Below, one piece after another: positions 46,559-56,856 of a stretch of DNA of 64,000 nt. Each line of letters begins with the position of its first letter. The stretch's first letter is position 1. Below the pieces are notes generated by a model, which ran no database searches, was not told where the DNA came from, and worked only from the letters and a program-made list of their open reading frames with translations. Origin of the DNA: Flavobacterium aquariorum (GTDB lineage Bacteria > Bacteroidota > Bacteroidia > Flavobacteriales > Flavobacteriaceae); assembly GCF_003254745.1 (NCBI RefSeq), contig NZ_QKXH01000010.1, positions 62,001 through 126,000 on the forward strand. The letters are read 5' to 3'. The translations under genes were made by a program, and so were the position numbers.

Positions 46559-47188
46559 ATGGATTTATTTATTTACTTATTTGTTGCTTTATTTTCTGTA
46601 TTAAATCCAATAGGAACAGTACCAATCTTTGTAGGTCTAACGCAAGGCGACTCCAAACAAGAATGTTCAAGAATTTCATTATGGACTTCCATAAATGTAT
46701 TTTTAATTCTTATCATTTCGTTTTTTATTGGAAAATATGTTTTGAGTTTTTTTGGCATTAGCATTGATTCCCTGCGAATTGCCGGGGGCCTGATCATTGT
46801 GAGCTCAGGCTTCTCCTTACTATCGGGAAAATTTAATAAAAAACGAGGTATCAACAAAAAGATAGAAACCGATGCTCAAAAACGAAATGACATTGCTTTG
46901 ACACCACTGGCTATTCCAATGCTTGCCGGCCCTGGTTCAATTTCTCTATTAATTGCATTTTACCAAGAACATAATTCCACCAACGAACTTATAATTGCCT
47001 CAATAGCCATATTAGCAATTGCGATTGCAATTTTTATTATTCTGAGAAGTGCACATTATCTAGCCCAAATACTTGGCGCATCTGGGATAGTAGCAATTTC
47101 AAGAATTGTAGGCTTTATAGTTATTGCAATTGGTATTCAATACATTGTAAGTGCCCTTATCAATATCATCAAAAGTAATTTGATGTAA
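46559..47188 (+). CDS. MarC family integral membrane protein
   Basis: This 209-residue inner-membrane protein has six hydrophobic helices. It starts MDLFIYLFVALFSVLNPIGT, then PIFVGLTQGD. The middle has LTPLAIPMLAGPGSISLLI near 112-130, and the end is GFIVIAIGIQYIVSALINII. The two NPIGTxP and AIPMLAGPG blocks are the family signature. Its transport role is uncertain despite the historical name. It is the only clear plus-strand gene in the window, converging on ctlX at a shared terminator. It diverges from the CoA-binding protein gene. Confidence 0.93.
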   Translation: MDLFIYLFVALFSVLNPIGTVPIFVGLTQGDSKQECSRISLWTSINVFLILIISFFIGKYVLSFFGISIDSLRIAGGLIIVSSGFSLLSGKFNKKRGINKKIETDAQKRNDIALTPLAIPMLAGPGSISLLIAFYQEHNSTNELIIASIAILAIAIAIFIILRSAHYLAQILGASGIVAISRIVGFIVIAIGIQYIVSALINIIKSNLM

Positions 47189-47203
47189 TCCTAAAAATTA
47201 GCA

Positions 47204-47256
47204 ATAAAAAAAACAAATTCCAATCGTCGTGAGTAATTGGAATTTGTTTTTTTATT
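47204..47256. terminator. Bidirectional terminator between marC and ctlX
   Basis: AAACAAATTCCAAT (47211-47224) pairs perfectly over 14 bp with ATTGGAATTTGTTT (47236-47249), with A and T runs outside. It serves both convergent genes. Confidence 0.9.
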
Positions 47257-47271
47257 TTAAAAATTCACCTT

Positions 47272-48207
47272 TTATTCTCTTGGCAAGAAAATTTCCGCCA
47301 TCATACAGCGGGCACTTCCACCACCGCAAGCTTCAATAGTATCCAAACTTGAACTCAAAATTGTTACATGTTCTTCTAATTGAGCAATTTGTTTTTTAGT
47401 CAAACTTTGATGCGCCGAAGCACTCATTACCAAATACCTTCTATCATCAACACCTTTTACTTCAAGCATATTTCCTGCAAAATTATTCACTTGCTCTTCG
47501 GTAATCAAAATGATTTCTTTTTCATCACCTTTAAGGCTTTCAAGAACCATTTTTCGCTCTTTTTTATCATCGATACAATCGGCACAAATAACAGCAAAGG
47601 TCTCTCCAATACACATCATTACATTAGTGTGATAAATCAGCTTTCGTTCGTTGTTAACAGTATGAAAGGCTTCAAAAATAACAGGTGTAAATTCAAAATC
47701 TTCGCAAAACTCAATGAACAACTCTTCATCTGCTCTTGGAGAAAGTGCACAATAGGCCTTCCCATTCTCCCTATCTAAAACTAAACTTCCCGTTCCTTCC
47801 AGGAAAAAACCATCTTCTTCGGCAGAAGTATAATCCATAATGTTATCGATTATAAATCCTTTATCTTCCAAAGTATCCAAAATATCTTCACGACGTTCCA
47901 GACGACGATTCTCTGCAAACATAGGATATAACGCCACGTCCCCGTTCTCATGAAAAGAAATCCAATTATTTGGAAAGATACTGTCAGGCGTATCCGAACT
48001 TTCTTTGTCATCAACCACCGTTACATCGACCCCAACCGAACGAAGTTTTTCAACAAAAACATCAAATTCCTGTTGCGCTTTTGCATTTACTGTTGCTGGC
48101 AAAAGACCGTCTAAAACTTTTTGATAATAATTATTAACCGCCGTTTGCTCATTCATACGGAATGCAACAGGCCGAATCATCAAAATGGAGTTTGTTGTTT
48201 GTTTCAT
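47272..48207 (-). CDS. ctlX: Amidinotransferase-superfamily hydrolase CtlX
   Basis: The 311-residue protein of the guanidino-group-modifying superfamily matches the CtlX group linked to citrulline use. It has SILMIRPVAFRMNEQTAVNN (8-27), DSIFPNNWISFHE near 89-101, FLEGTGSLVLDR near 134-145, IYHTNVMMCIG near 193-203, and the C-terminal CGGGSARCM with the probable nucleophile Cys301. The next gene upstream belongs to the same superfamily, so the pair may handle arginine- and citrulline-derived guanidino compounds. The exact substrate is not established by sequence. Confidence 0.85.
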   Translation of the reverse strand: MKQTTNSILMIRPVAFRMNEQTAVNNYYQKVLDGLLPATVNAKAQQEFDVFVEKLRSVGVDVTVVDDKESSDTPDSIFPNNWISFHENGDVALYPMFAENRRLERREDILDTLEDKGFIIDNIMDYTSAEEDGFFLEGTGSLVLDRENGKAYCALSPRADEELFIEFCEDFEFTPVIFEAFHTVNNERKLIYHTNVMMCIGETFAVICADCIDDKKERKMVLESLKGDEKEIILITEEQVNNFAGNMLEVKGVDDRRYLVMSASAHQSLTKKQIAQLEEHVTILSSSLDTIEACGGGSARCMMAEIFLPRE

Positions 48208-48275
48208 ATTTTTATGGTATTATCATTAAAAGGATCTATTGTCTAAAGTTAAACAATAAAACTCAAAACGAATTG

Positions 48276-49190
48276 TTAATCTCTAATTAATGGCAAAGTA
48301 GAACATCTCAATAACCCTTCTTGCTTTGCAATTTCGGCATATGGAATTTCCTCCACTGTAAACCCATTAGCTCTTAGCCAATTATTTAATCTTGTAAAAT
48401 TCTTTTCAGAAACAACTACATTTGTGTCTATCGAAAATACATTGGAATTCATATTATACATTTCATCGCGTGTAATATGAAACAAGTTTTCTTTTCCAAA
48501 AAGGTTTACTAGAAACATATAATCTGCCTCTTCCCTAAACCCTCTTTTGTAAATAATTCCTTTATCATTTCCTACTGGTTGAAAGCAACAGTCAAGATGC
48601 AAAGCATTATCGCGGGCTTCAATTTTTGATTTAACCAAATCAAAATCTTTTACAATTTTATTTGGGAACAATTCTTTTATAAATTTCACACCTTGCCAAT
48701 TCGTTCTGGCCGTTACATAACTTGCATAATCGCTCCCCTTGTAAGTTCCAACAAAAATATAATCATTCCAAAGCATTACATCACCTCCCTCAATGTGAAC
48801 TTCAGCGGGAGGACGAACTACTTTTACAGGATTCATTTGATCAATTACATATTGAATGGCATCCAATTCCCGTTCGCGATCCGGCAAAATATTTGATTTA
48901 ACAAAAGTATCGTCTATTACAAAACCAATATCTCTTGCAAATATCTGATTGTAATTTTCGATCATTTCTGGACGTAAAACAGTTACTCCATATTTTTGAA
49001 ACACTGAATTAAAAGCCTCCATTTCAACAACCATATCAGCCTCCATTGGGTAGGTATTCGCTAATATATGCTCTAAAGATTTAGGATCATAAGCTTCTTC
49101 CGCCTTTGGCGTAGGGCCATTGTTAACAGCAGAACCTAACACCACTAGCCTCAATTTTGAGGTCTCATTTTTTATGTTTAATTCTAGCAT
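48276..49190 (-). CDS. Arginine deiminase / amidinotransferase family protein
   Basis: The 304-residue protein belongs to the same superfamily as ctlX but the two differ clearly in sequence. I start at the ATG at 49190 (MLELNIKNETSKL), since the upstream alternative is GTG at 49229. The active-site parts are FARDIGFVIDDTF, VHIEGGDVMLWND with the Glu/Asp pair, LHLDCCFQPVGND with the catalytic His, and the C-terminal LLRCSTLPLIRD with nucleophile Cys296. It likely hydrolyses a guanidino group, as arginine deiminase does. It lies between ctlX and gltA. Confidence 0.85.
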   Translation of the reverse strand: MLELNIKNETSKLRLVVLGSAVNNGPTPKAEEAYDPKSLEHILANTYPMEADMVVEMEAFNSVFQKYGVTVLRPEMIENYNQIFARDIGFVIDDTFVKSNILPDRERELDAIQYVIDQMNPVKVVRPPAEVHIEGGDVMLWNDYIFVGTYKGSDYASYVTARTNWQGVKFIKELFPNKIVKDFDLVKSKIEARDNALHLDCCFQPVGNDKGIIYKRGFREEADYMFLVNLFGKENLFHITRDEMYNMNSNVFSIDTNVVVSEKNFTRLNNWLRANGFTVEEIPYAEIAKQEGLLRCSTLPLIRD

Positions 49191-49205
49191 TTTTATAACT
49201 TTTGC

Positions 49206-49213
49206 CAAAGATA
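49206..49213 (-). promoter_or_regulatory. -7 box TATCTTTG for the deiminase gene
   Basis: An exact TAnnTTTG match, 16 bp before the ATG at 49190. It is placed at the foot of the gltA terminator. Confidence 0.4.
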
Positions 49214-49243
49214 AAAAAAAAAGCTCCACCGTAAAGTGAAGCC
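49210..49243 (-). terminator. Intrinsic terminator after gltA
   Basis: On the minus strand GCTTCAC pairs with GTGGAGC (one G-U pair) around a short loop, followed by at least nine T. It lies 20 bp beyond the gltA stop codon. Confidence 0.8.
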
Positions 49244-49262
49244 TTAATAATCTATTTAAGAT

Positions 49263-50537
49263 TTATGATTTAACATATTCTCTCAAAGGATACCCAGTAT
49301 ATATCTGTCTTGGTCTTCCTATTGGTTCTTTATTTTCTCTCATTTCTTTCCATTGAGCAATCCAACCTGGCAATCTACCAATTGCAAACAATACTGTAAA
49401 CATATCAGTAGGAATACCTAAAGCTCTATAAATAATTCCAGAATAAAAATCAACATTAGGGTATAAATTTCTAGATTTGAAATATTCATCTTCCAATGCA
49501 GAAACTTCTAATTTTTTAGCGATTTCAAGAATAGGATCATTCACTCCCAAAGTTGCAAGTACTTCATCAGCTGCTTTCTTGATTATTTTTGCTCTTGGAT
49601 CGAAGTTTTTATAAACTCTATGTCCAAAACCCATCAATCTAAAAGGATCGTTTTTGTCTTTCGCTTTTGCTAAATATTTCTCAGCATCGCCTCCTGTAGC
49701 ATGAATTTCTTCTAACATTTCTAGGACAGCTTGGTTTGCACCACCATGCAATGGTCCCCATAAAGCAGACACTCCCGCTGAAATAGACGCAAAAAGACCA
49801 GCATGTGACGAACCAACCATTCTTACTGTTGAAGTAGAGCAGTTTTGTTCGTGATCCGCATGAAGAATAAATAATTTATCTAATGCGTCAATAACAATTG
49901 GATCAGCAGTATATGGCCCGGTAGGCAATTTAAACATCAAATTCATAAAATTCTCAACATACCCAATTGTATTATCATAATAATTCAAAGGATATCCCAT
50001 ACTTTTTCTATAAGTCCAGGTAGCAATAACTAAAAATTTAGCAATAGTTTTACAAACTGCATCATACATGTCTTTTTCGTTATCCGCATCTACAGACTTA
50101 GGATTAAAAGCAGTCAAAGCACTTGTCAAAGCAGACAGCACTCCCATAGGGTGAGCTGTTCTTGGAAAACCATCCAAAATAATCTTCATTTCTTCACTCA
50201 CTAAAGTGAATTTTCGAATGTCATTTTCAAATTGCTCCAATCTTTCTGTGGAAGGCAATTCTCCAAAAATTATTAAATATGAAACTTCTAAAAAATGAGA
50301 TTTTTCAGCTAATTCCTCAATCGAATACCCTCTATAACGCAAAATTCCAAGTTCACCATCCAAAAAGGTAATCTCACTTTTACAAGAACCAGAATTTTTA
50401 TACCCTGGATCAAGGGTAATTACGCCTGACATATCTCGTAATTTACTAATATCAACAGCAGCTTCATTCTCACTTCCTACAATTACGGGAAGCTCAAATT
50501 TATTACCATCAATTTCTAATATTGCTATTTTTGACAT
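49263..50537 (-). CDS. gltA: Citrate synthase (type II)
   Basis: GltA condenses acetyl-CoA and oxaloacetate at entry to the TCA cycle. It has 424 residues of the long, NADH-sensitive bacterial type. The N-terminal extra domain (ITLDPGYKNSGSCKSEITFL) is followed by YRGYSIEELAEKS, GSSHAGLFASISAG, WGPLHGGANQAVLEML and the active-site GFGHRVYKNFDPRA with its His. FYSGIIYRALGIP carries the catalytic Asp just before it. It has its own terminator and a TAGATTTG box 37 bp upstream. Confidence 0.97.
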   Translation of the reverse strand: MSKIAILEIDGNKFELPVIVGSENEAAVDISKLRDMSGVITLDPGYKNSGSCKSEITFLDGELGILRYRGYSIEELAEKSHFLEVSYLIIFGELPSTERLEQFENDIRKFTLVSEEMKIILDGFPRTAHPMGVLSALTSALTAFNPKSVDADNEKDMYDAVCKTIAKFLVIATWTYRKSMGYPLNYYDNTIGYVENFMNLMFKLPTGPYTADPIVIDALDKLFILHADHEQNCSTSTVRMVGSSHAGLFASISAGVSALWGPLHGGANQAVLEMLEEIHATGGDAEKYLAKAKDKNDPFRLMGFGHRVYKNFDPRAKIIKKAADEVLATLGVNDPILEIAKKLEVSALEDEYFKSRNLYPNVDFYSGIIYRALGIPTDMFTVLFAIGRLPGWIAQWKEMRENKEPIGRPRQIYTGYPLREYVKS

Positions 50538-50573
50538 ATTTTTTTATGAAATATAATTTAATTTATAATTTAC

Positions 50574-50581
50574 CAAATCTA
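50574..50581 (-). promoter_or_regulatory. -7 box TAGATTTG for gltA
   Basis: An exact TAnnTTTG match 37 bp upstream of the gltA ATG, between the eno terminator and the gene. A clear -33 TTTG is not visible. Confidence 0.4.
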
Positions 50582-50635
50582 AGGAATTCCACATTAAATT
50601 AAAAACTAATTGAACATTGAATTTGTTAAAAATTC

Positions 50636-50670
50636 AATAAAAAAGCCATTCATCATAGACGAATGGCTCA
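50636..50670 (-). terminator. Intrinsic terminator after eno
   Basis: AGCCATTC (50644-50651) pairs perfectly with GAATGGCT (50661-50668) around a 9-nt loop. On the minus strand it is followed by a run of T. Confidence 0.85.
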
Positions 50671-50691
50671 ATTACTACAATTTCATTACAA

Positions 50692-51996
<1,305 letters not shown>

Positions 51997-52021
51997 TTAT
52001 GTTATTAATTTGTATTTTACT

Positions 52022-52029
52022 CAAAATTA
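52022..52029 (-). promoter_or_regulatory. -7 box TAATTTTG for eno
   Basis: An exact TAnnTTTG match 38 bp upstream of the eno ATG. A TTTG lies farther upstream, at 27 bp spacing, longer than usual. Confidence 0.4.
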
Positions 52030-52102
52030 AGTAAAAAAAATCACAAGTCTTTATTCCAAAAACGTTAATGTACTTTTATTTATTAACGATAACGTTTTAG
52101 TC

Positions 52103-53206
52103 TTATACAGATTTGATATTTTCAATAAACTGATCAAAAAGATAAGAAGAATCGTGCGGTCCAGGACTTGCTTCGGGATGATATTGAACAGAAAAACAAT
52201 TTTTATTTTTCATTCTCATCCCTGCTACAGTTCCATCATTCAAATGCAAATGTGTAATTTCTAAATCTGGGTGATTATCAAGTTCTTCTTTATTTACGGC
52301 AAATCCATGATTTTGAGAAGTAATTTCACCTTTACCGGTTATTATGTTTTTCACAGGATGATTAATTCCTCTATGTCCATTGAACATTTTGTATGTTGAA
52401 ACACCATTTGCCAAAGCAATAACTTGATGCCCTAAACAAATACCAAATAAAGGCTTATCATTTTTAAGAATATCTTTTGCAACTTGTATTGCAGATTCCA
52501 AAGGATCAGGATCACCAGGTCCATTGGACAAGAAAAAACCATCTGGATTAAAAGATGCTAATTCTTGATAGGTTGAGTTGTATGGGAAAACTTTAACATA
52601 ACAATCTCTTTTAGCTAAGTTTCGCAGAATATTTTCCTTTATTCCTAGATCCAAGGCAGCAATTTTATATGTTGCATTTTCATCCCCGTAAAAATAAGGT
52701 TCAAGAGTAGATACTTTTGACGCCAGTTCCAATCCTTCCATCTCAGGAACTTCGGCTAACAATACTTTCAACTCTTCAACAGGAGTATCATCAGTACAGA
52801 TAACTGCATTCATTGCTCCGTTTTCACGTATGTAACTTACTAAAGCACGTGTATCTACATCCGAAATACAAATCAAATTCTGTTTAGCAAAATAATCTTC
52901 CAAACTTCCTGATGAGTCAACTCTAGAATAATTAAAACTAAAATTTTTACAAATCAAACCAGCAATTTTTATACTACTAGATTCAACTTCCTTGTCATTC
53001 ACCCCATAATTTCCAATATGAGCATTTGTAGCAACCATTAATTGACCAAAATAAGAAGGATCTGTAAAAATCTCTTGATATCCTGTCATACCTGTATTAA
53101 AACAAACTTCACCAAATGTTTTTCCACTTATTCCAATTGATTTTCCGTGGAATATGGTTCCGTCACTTAATAAAAGAATAGCGCTTTTTCGTGTTGTATA
53201 TTTCAT
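52103..53206 (-). CDS. carA: Carbamoyl-phosphate synthase small subunit
   Basis: CarA is the glutaminase subunit that supplies ammonia to CarB for arginine and pyrimidine synthesis. I start at the ATG at 53206 (367 residues), since the longer frame begins with TTG. The N-terminal half has LLLSDGTIFHGKSIG and FNTGMTGYQEIFTDPSYFGQ. The C-terminal class I glutamine amidotransferase domain has FLSNGPGDPD, the nucleophile in FGICLGHQVIALA, HRGINHPV, and the His-Glu pair in SVQYHPEASPGP. carB is not in the window. Confidence 0.97.
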   Translation of the reverse strand: MKYTTRKSAILLLSDGTIFHGKSIGISGKTFGEVCFNTGMTGYQEIFTDPSYFGQLMVATNAHIGNYGVNDKEVESSSIKIAGLICKNFSFNYSRVDSSGSLEDYFAKQNLICISDVDTRALVSYIRENGAMNAVICTDDTPVEELKVLLAEVPEMEGLELASKVSTLEPYFYGDENATYKIAALDLGIKENILRNLAKRDCYVKVFPYNSTYQELASFNPDGFFLSNGPGDPDPLESAIQVAKDILKNDKPLFGICLGHQVIALANGVSTYKMFNGHRGINHPVKNIITGKGEITSQNHGFAVNKEELDNHPDLEITHLHLNDGTVAGMRMKNKNCFSVQYHPEASPGPHDSSYLFDQFIENIKSV

Positions 53207-53224
53207 ATGTAATTTAATATTGTG

Positions 53225-53256
53225 CAAATTTAAATTTTTAAAACAGTGGACGCAAC
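53225..53256 (-). promoter_or_regulatory. Promoter of carA (GTTG, 20 bp, TAAATTTG)
   Basis: The -7 box TAAATTTG (53225-53232) matches the consensus exactly. GTTG (53253-53256) stands 20 bp upstream as a near -33 TTTG. The spacing is normal for Flavobacterium. Confidence 0.6.
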
Positions 53257-53438
53257 GTTTTTTATGAATAATTCAGTCAATTTAAAACTCAATGACACAG
53301 AGTAACAAAATGGCCATAAAATGTTCAAAAAAGACAAAATGAAATATTACAAAACCAAATTACATTAGCACTATTTCTACTTCTACTTCTGAATCAATTA
53401 ACGAAAACAATAATCAATCCATCAATTTAATTAAAAAT

Positions 53439-53474
53439 CAAAAAAAAAGGATAAACTATAAATAGCTTATCCTT
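53439..53474 (-). terminator. Terminator of the ribosomal-protein operon after rplQ
   Basis: On the minus strand AAGGATAA pairs with TTATCCTT across a 12-nt loop and is followed by a run of eight or more T. It starts about 28 bp after the rplQ stop. Confidence 0.9.
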
Positions 53475-53502
53475 GATTATTATCGAATGATTATTTTCAT
53501 AA

Positions 53503-53991
53503 TTATTCAGCAGCGTCAGTTGTAGTTTCTGCTTCAGCAATTGGAGCTTCAGTAGCCTCATCTGCTTTTTTAGCTTTTCCACCACGACGGCTTTTTGCTT
53601 TTTTAACTTCTTTTTTACCGCCGTTGTAAAGTTCATTGAAATCTACTAATTCGATCATTGCCATATCAGCATTATCTCCTAAACGATTTCCAACTTTAAT
53701 GATACGAGTGTATCCTCCTGGACGATCACCTACTTTAGCTGCAACATCCCTGAACAAGTCAGTTACTGCATATTTACTACGTAAGTAAGCAAAAACGATA
53801 CGACGATTGTGAGTAGTATCAGATTTTGATTTTGTTATAAGCGGCTCAACGAATTGTTTAAGCGCTTTAGCTTTAGCAACAGTAGTGTTAATACGTTTGT
53901 GCTCAATAAGAGAACAAGCCATATTTGCTAACATAGAACTTCTATGTGCAGTCTGTCTGCTTAAGTGATTGAATTTTTTTCCGTGTCTCAT
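53503..53991 (-). CDS. rplQ: 50S ribosomal protein L17
   Basis: The N-terminal 115 residues are the L17 core: [20 protein letters not shown], then [20 protein letters not shown]. The total is 162 residues, longer than the about 127 of E. coli. The extra C-terminal tail is rich in Lys, Ala and Glu, as is common in Bacteroidota. It is the last gene of the operon, followed by a strong terminator. Confidence 0.97.
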   Translation of the reverse strand: MRHGKKFNHLSRQTAHRSSMLANMACSLIEHKRINTTVAKAKALKQFVEPLITKSKSDTTHNRRIVFAYLRSKYAVTDLFRDVAAKVGDRPGGYTRIIKVGNRLGDNADMAMIELVDFNELYNGGKKEVKKAKSRRGGKAKKADEATEAPIAEAETTTDAAE

Positions 53992-54027
53992 TGCTTTATG
54001 AAATTTAATCCCGCAAGCGGGATTAGA

Positions 54028-55020
54028 TTATTCTTTATCTAGTTTGTATTTTGCTAAATCCATACCGAAGGTTAAATTCTTAATTGCAACTAGTTCATCT
54101 AGCTCAGTTAAAGATTTTTTACCAAAATTACGGAATTTCATTAGGTCATTTTTATTGAACGATACTAAATCACCAAGTGTATCAACTTCAGCCGCTTTCA
54201 AGCAATTTAATGCTCTAACAGAAAGATCCATGTCAACAAGCTTAGTTTTAAGCAATTGTCTCATGTGCAATGACTCTTCATCATAAGATTCTGTTTGTGC
54301 AATTTCGTCAGCCTCTAGTGTAATTCTTTCATCAGAAAACAACATGAAATGGTGAATCAAAACTTTTGCAGCTTCAGTAAGAGCGTCTTTTGGATTTATT
54401 GATCCGTCAGTTTTTATTTCAAAAACCAATTTCTCATAATCCGTTTTTTGCTCTACACGGAAGTTTTCAATTGCATACTTCACATTTTTTACAGGAGTAA
54501 AAATTGAATCAGTAAAAATAGTTCCTATTGCAGCATTCTGTTTTTTGTTCTCCTCAGCAGGAACATATCCTCTACCTTTTTCGATAGTTAAATCGAAATT
54601 CAGTTTAATTTTACTATCTAAATTACAGATAACAAGTTCTGGATTCAAAACTTGGAAACCTGAAATAAATTTTTGAAAATCACCAGCTGTTAATTGATCT
54701 TTACCAGAAACAGAAATAGTAACTGATTCATTATCTATATCTTCAATTTGACGTTTGAAACGCACTTGTTTAAGATTAAGAATAATTTCGGTAACGTCCT
54801 CAACAACTCCTGAAATAGTAGAAAACTCATGATCTACACCTTCTATACGAACAGATGTAATTGCATAACCTTCTAATGCTGAAAGCAAAACTCTTCTAAG
54901 TGCATTACCAACAGTCAATCCGTAACCAGGTTCTAAAGGTCTAAACTCAAATTTACCTTCAAAATCGGTTGAATCGATCATGATAACTTTATCGGGCTTC
55001 TGAAAATTAAATATTGCCAT
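54028..55020 (-). CDS. rpoA: RNA polymerase alpha subunit
   Basis: It is 330 residues. The N-terminal assembly domain has [20 protein letters not shown] near 32-51, and the C-terminal domain has [20 protein letters not shown] near 270-289. [19 protein letters not shown] follows, the region contacting UP elements and activators. It lies between rpsD and rplQ as in other bacteria. Confidence 0.98.
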   Translation of the reverse strand: MAIFNFQKPDKVIMIDSTDFEGKFEFRPLEPGYGLTVGNALRRVLLSALEGYAITSVRIEGVDHEFSTISGVVEDVTEIILNLKQVRFKRQIEDIDNESVTISVSGKDQLTAGDFQKFISGFQVLNPELVICNLDSKIKLNFDLTIEKGRGYVPAEENKKQNAAIGTIFTDSIFTPVKNVKYAIENFRVEQKTDYEKLVFEIKTDGSINPKDALTEAAKVLIHHFMLFSDERITLEADEIAQTESYDEESLHMRQLLKTKLVDMDLSVRALNCLKAAEVDTLGDLVSFNKNDLMKFRNFGKKSLTELDELVAIKNLTFGMDLAKYKLDKE

Positions 55021-55041
55021 AAATTTCGACTAAGTCAATTA

Positions 55042-55647
55042 TTATTTGTTGTACAACTCTACGATTAATTGTTCTTTAATGTTTTCTGGAATTTGAAGTC
55101 TAGCAGGAACACTTACAAATGTACCTTGTTTAGTTTCATTATTCCAAGTAATCCACTCATAAACATGACTTGAATTAGATAAAGAACGTTCGATAGCCTC
55201 TAAAGATTTAGATTTTTCACGAACACCTACTACATCACCTGGTTTCAAGTGGTAAGAAGGAATGTTAACATTTTCTCCATTAACAGTAATGTGACGATGA
55301 GAAACGATTTGACGAGCACCTCTTCTAGAAGGAGCAATACCCATTCTAAAAACAACATTGTCTAATCTAGCTTCGCATAATTGTAACAATACTTCACCAG
55401 TTACACCTTTGGTAGCTGATGCTTTTTCGAATAAATTTCTGAATTGTTTTTCTAAAATCCCATAAGAATATTTAGCTTTTTGCTTTTCCATTAACTGAAC
55501 AGCATACTCAGATTTTTTTCCTCTTTTTTTTGCCATCCCGTGTTGTCCAGGAGGGTAATTTCTTTTTTCGAAAGCTTTATCGTCTCCGAAAATTGCCTCG
55601 CCAAATTTACGAGCGATTCTTGTACTAGGACCAGTATATCTTGCCAT
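55042..55647 (-). CDS. rpsD: 30S ribosomal protein S4
   Basis: S4 has 201 residues and starts [20 protein letters not shown]. The S4 RNA-binding domain has [20 protein letters not shown] and [19 protein letters not shown]4 is a primary 16S rRNA binder and, in E. coli, represses the alpha operon. A 92-bp spacer before it (55648-55739) is the longest in this block and may hold a regulatory structure. I could not define one. Confidence 0.98.
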   Translation of the reverse strand: MARYTGPSTRIARKFGEAIFGDDKAFEKRNYPPGQHGMAKKRGKKSEYAVQLMEKQKAKYSYGILEKQFRNLFEKASATKGVTGEVLLQLCEARLDNVVFRMGIAPSRRGARQIVSHRHITVNGENVNIPSYHLKPGDVVGVREKSKSLEAIERSLSNSSHVYEWITWNNETKQGTFVSVPARLQIPENIKEQLIVELYNK

Positions 55648-55739
55648 TTTAAATTGTTTAAGATTGAGATTATGAATTCAGGTCTTATCCTTCGATAATC
55701 TATGTTCAATCTAGGTTATACTATAATTACTTTTGAGTA

Positions 55740-56123
55740 TTAAACTCTACGTCTTTTTGGAGGACGACATCCATTGTGCGGCATTGGAGTAACATCGATA
55801 ATCTCTGTAACTTCAATTCCACCGTTATGTAAAGAACGGATAGCAGACTCACGTCCGTTTCCTGGTCCTTTAACATAAACCTTTACTTTTTTAAGTCCAG
55901 CCTCAAGAGCTACTTTACTACAATCTTCTGCTGCCATTTGAGCTGCGTATGGAGTGTTCTTTTTAGAACCTCTAAAACCCATTTTACCAGCTGAAGACCA
56001 AGAAATAACTTCACCTTTTTTGTTAGTCAAAGAAATAATGATGTTATTGAAGGTAGCAGAAATATGAGCCTCACCCGTTGATTCAACGATAACTTTACGT
56101 TTTTTTGCAGTTGCTTTAGCCAT
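55740..56123 (-). CDS. rpsK: 30S ribosomal protein S11
   Basis: S11 has 127 residues. It has [40 protein letters not shown] and the C-terminal [18 protein letters not shown], all strongly conserved. It follows rpsM by 8 bp. Confidence 0.98.
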   Translation of the reverse strand: MAKATAKKRKVIVESTGEAHISATFNNIIISLTNKKGEVISWSSAGKMGFRGSKKNTPYAAQMAAEDCSKVALEAGLKKVKVYVKGPGNGRESAIRSLHNGGIEVTEIIDVTPMPHNGCRPPKRRRV

Positions 56124-56131
56124 ATTACTTA

Positions 56132-56506
56132 TTATTTAGTTGCTTTTTTCTTGTTAGCAACAGTTTTTCTTTTACCTTTTCTAGTTCTAGAGTTGTTTTT
56201 AGTTCTTTGTCCTCTTAATGGAAGACCAGATCTGTGACGGATACCTCTATAACAACCAATATCCATTAAACGTTTGATGTTTAAAGAAACTTCAGAACGT
56301 AATTCTCCTTCAATTTTGAATGTTCCAACAGCTTCACGAATTGCTCCGATCTCGTCATCATTCCAATCTTGAACTTTTTTATCTTGGCTAACTTGAGCTT
56401 TTTCTAAAATCTCAATTGCTCTACTTCTTCCTAATCCGAAGATATAGGTTAGTGCTATAACACCTCTCTTATTTTTTGGGATATCTACCCCTGCTATTCT
56501 TGCCAT
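56132..56506 (-). CDS. rpsM: 30S ribosomal protein S13
   Basis: S13 has 124 residues: [20 protein letters not shown] at the start, IFGLGRSRA, and the conserved [20 protein letters not shown] near the C-terminus. It sits two bases from the end of rpmJ. Confidence 0.98.
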   Translation of the reverse strand: MARIAGVDIPKNKRGVIALTYIFGLGRSRAIEILEKAQVSQDKKVQDWNDDEIGAIREAVGTFKIEGELRSEVSLNIKRLMDIGCYRGIRHRSGLPLRGQRTKNNSRTRKGKRKTVANKKKATK

Positions 56507-56508
56507 AA

Positions 56509-56625
56509 TTATCCTTGTCTTTGTTTAAATCTAGGATTCTTTTTGTTTATTACGTACAATCTCCCTTTTCTACGCACAATTTTGCACTCGGGACTTCTCT
56601 TTTTTACTGATGCTCTAACTTTCAT
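56509..56625 (-). CDS. rpmJ: 50S ribosomal protein L36
   Basis: This 38-codon gene starts at the ATG at 56625 and reads [20 protein letters not shown], then [18 protein letters not shown], stop at 56509-56511. It is L36 with only part of the zinc-ligand set: the single cysteine in PECKIVRRK and no paired CxxC. This suggests the zinc-free form. It lies between infA and rpsM as expected. Confidence 0.96.
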   Translation of the reverse strand: MKVRASVKKRSPECKIVRRKGRLYVINKKNPRFKQRQG

Positions 56626-56637
56626 AGTGAATATCCT

Positions 56638-56853
56638 TTAATATCTATAAGTAATTCTTGCTTTTGACAAATCATAAGGACTCATTTCTAGTTTCACTTT
56701 ATCACCAGGTAATAATTTGATGTAATGCATACGCATTTTTCCAGAAATATGAGCAATTACAATATGTCCATTTTCTAACTCTACACGGAACATTGCATTA
56801 GACAATGCCTCAATGATTGATCCGTCTTGTTCTATTGCTGATTGTTTTGCCAT
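56638..56853 (-). CDS. infA: Translation initiation factor IF-1
   Basis: IF-1 has 71 residues and the S1-like OB fold: [20 protein letters not shown], then [20 protein letters not shown] and [20 protein letters not shown]. It occupies its common place between secY and rpmJ, 3 bp after secY. Confidence 0.98.
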   Translation of the reverse strand: MAKQSAIEQDGSIIEALSNAMFRVELENGHIVIAHISGKMRMHYIKLLPGDKVKLEMSPYDLSKARITYRY

Positions 56854-56856
56854 AAG

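Noticed and set aside
47380-47778. 132-codon plus-strand frame
   Set aside because: It is the antisense of ctlX, whose own frame has clear family motifs.
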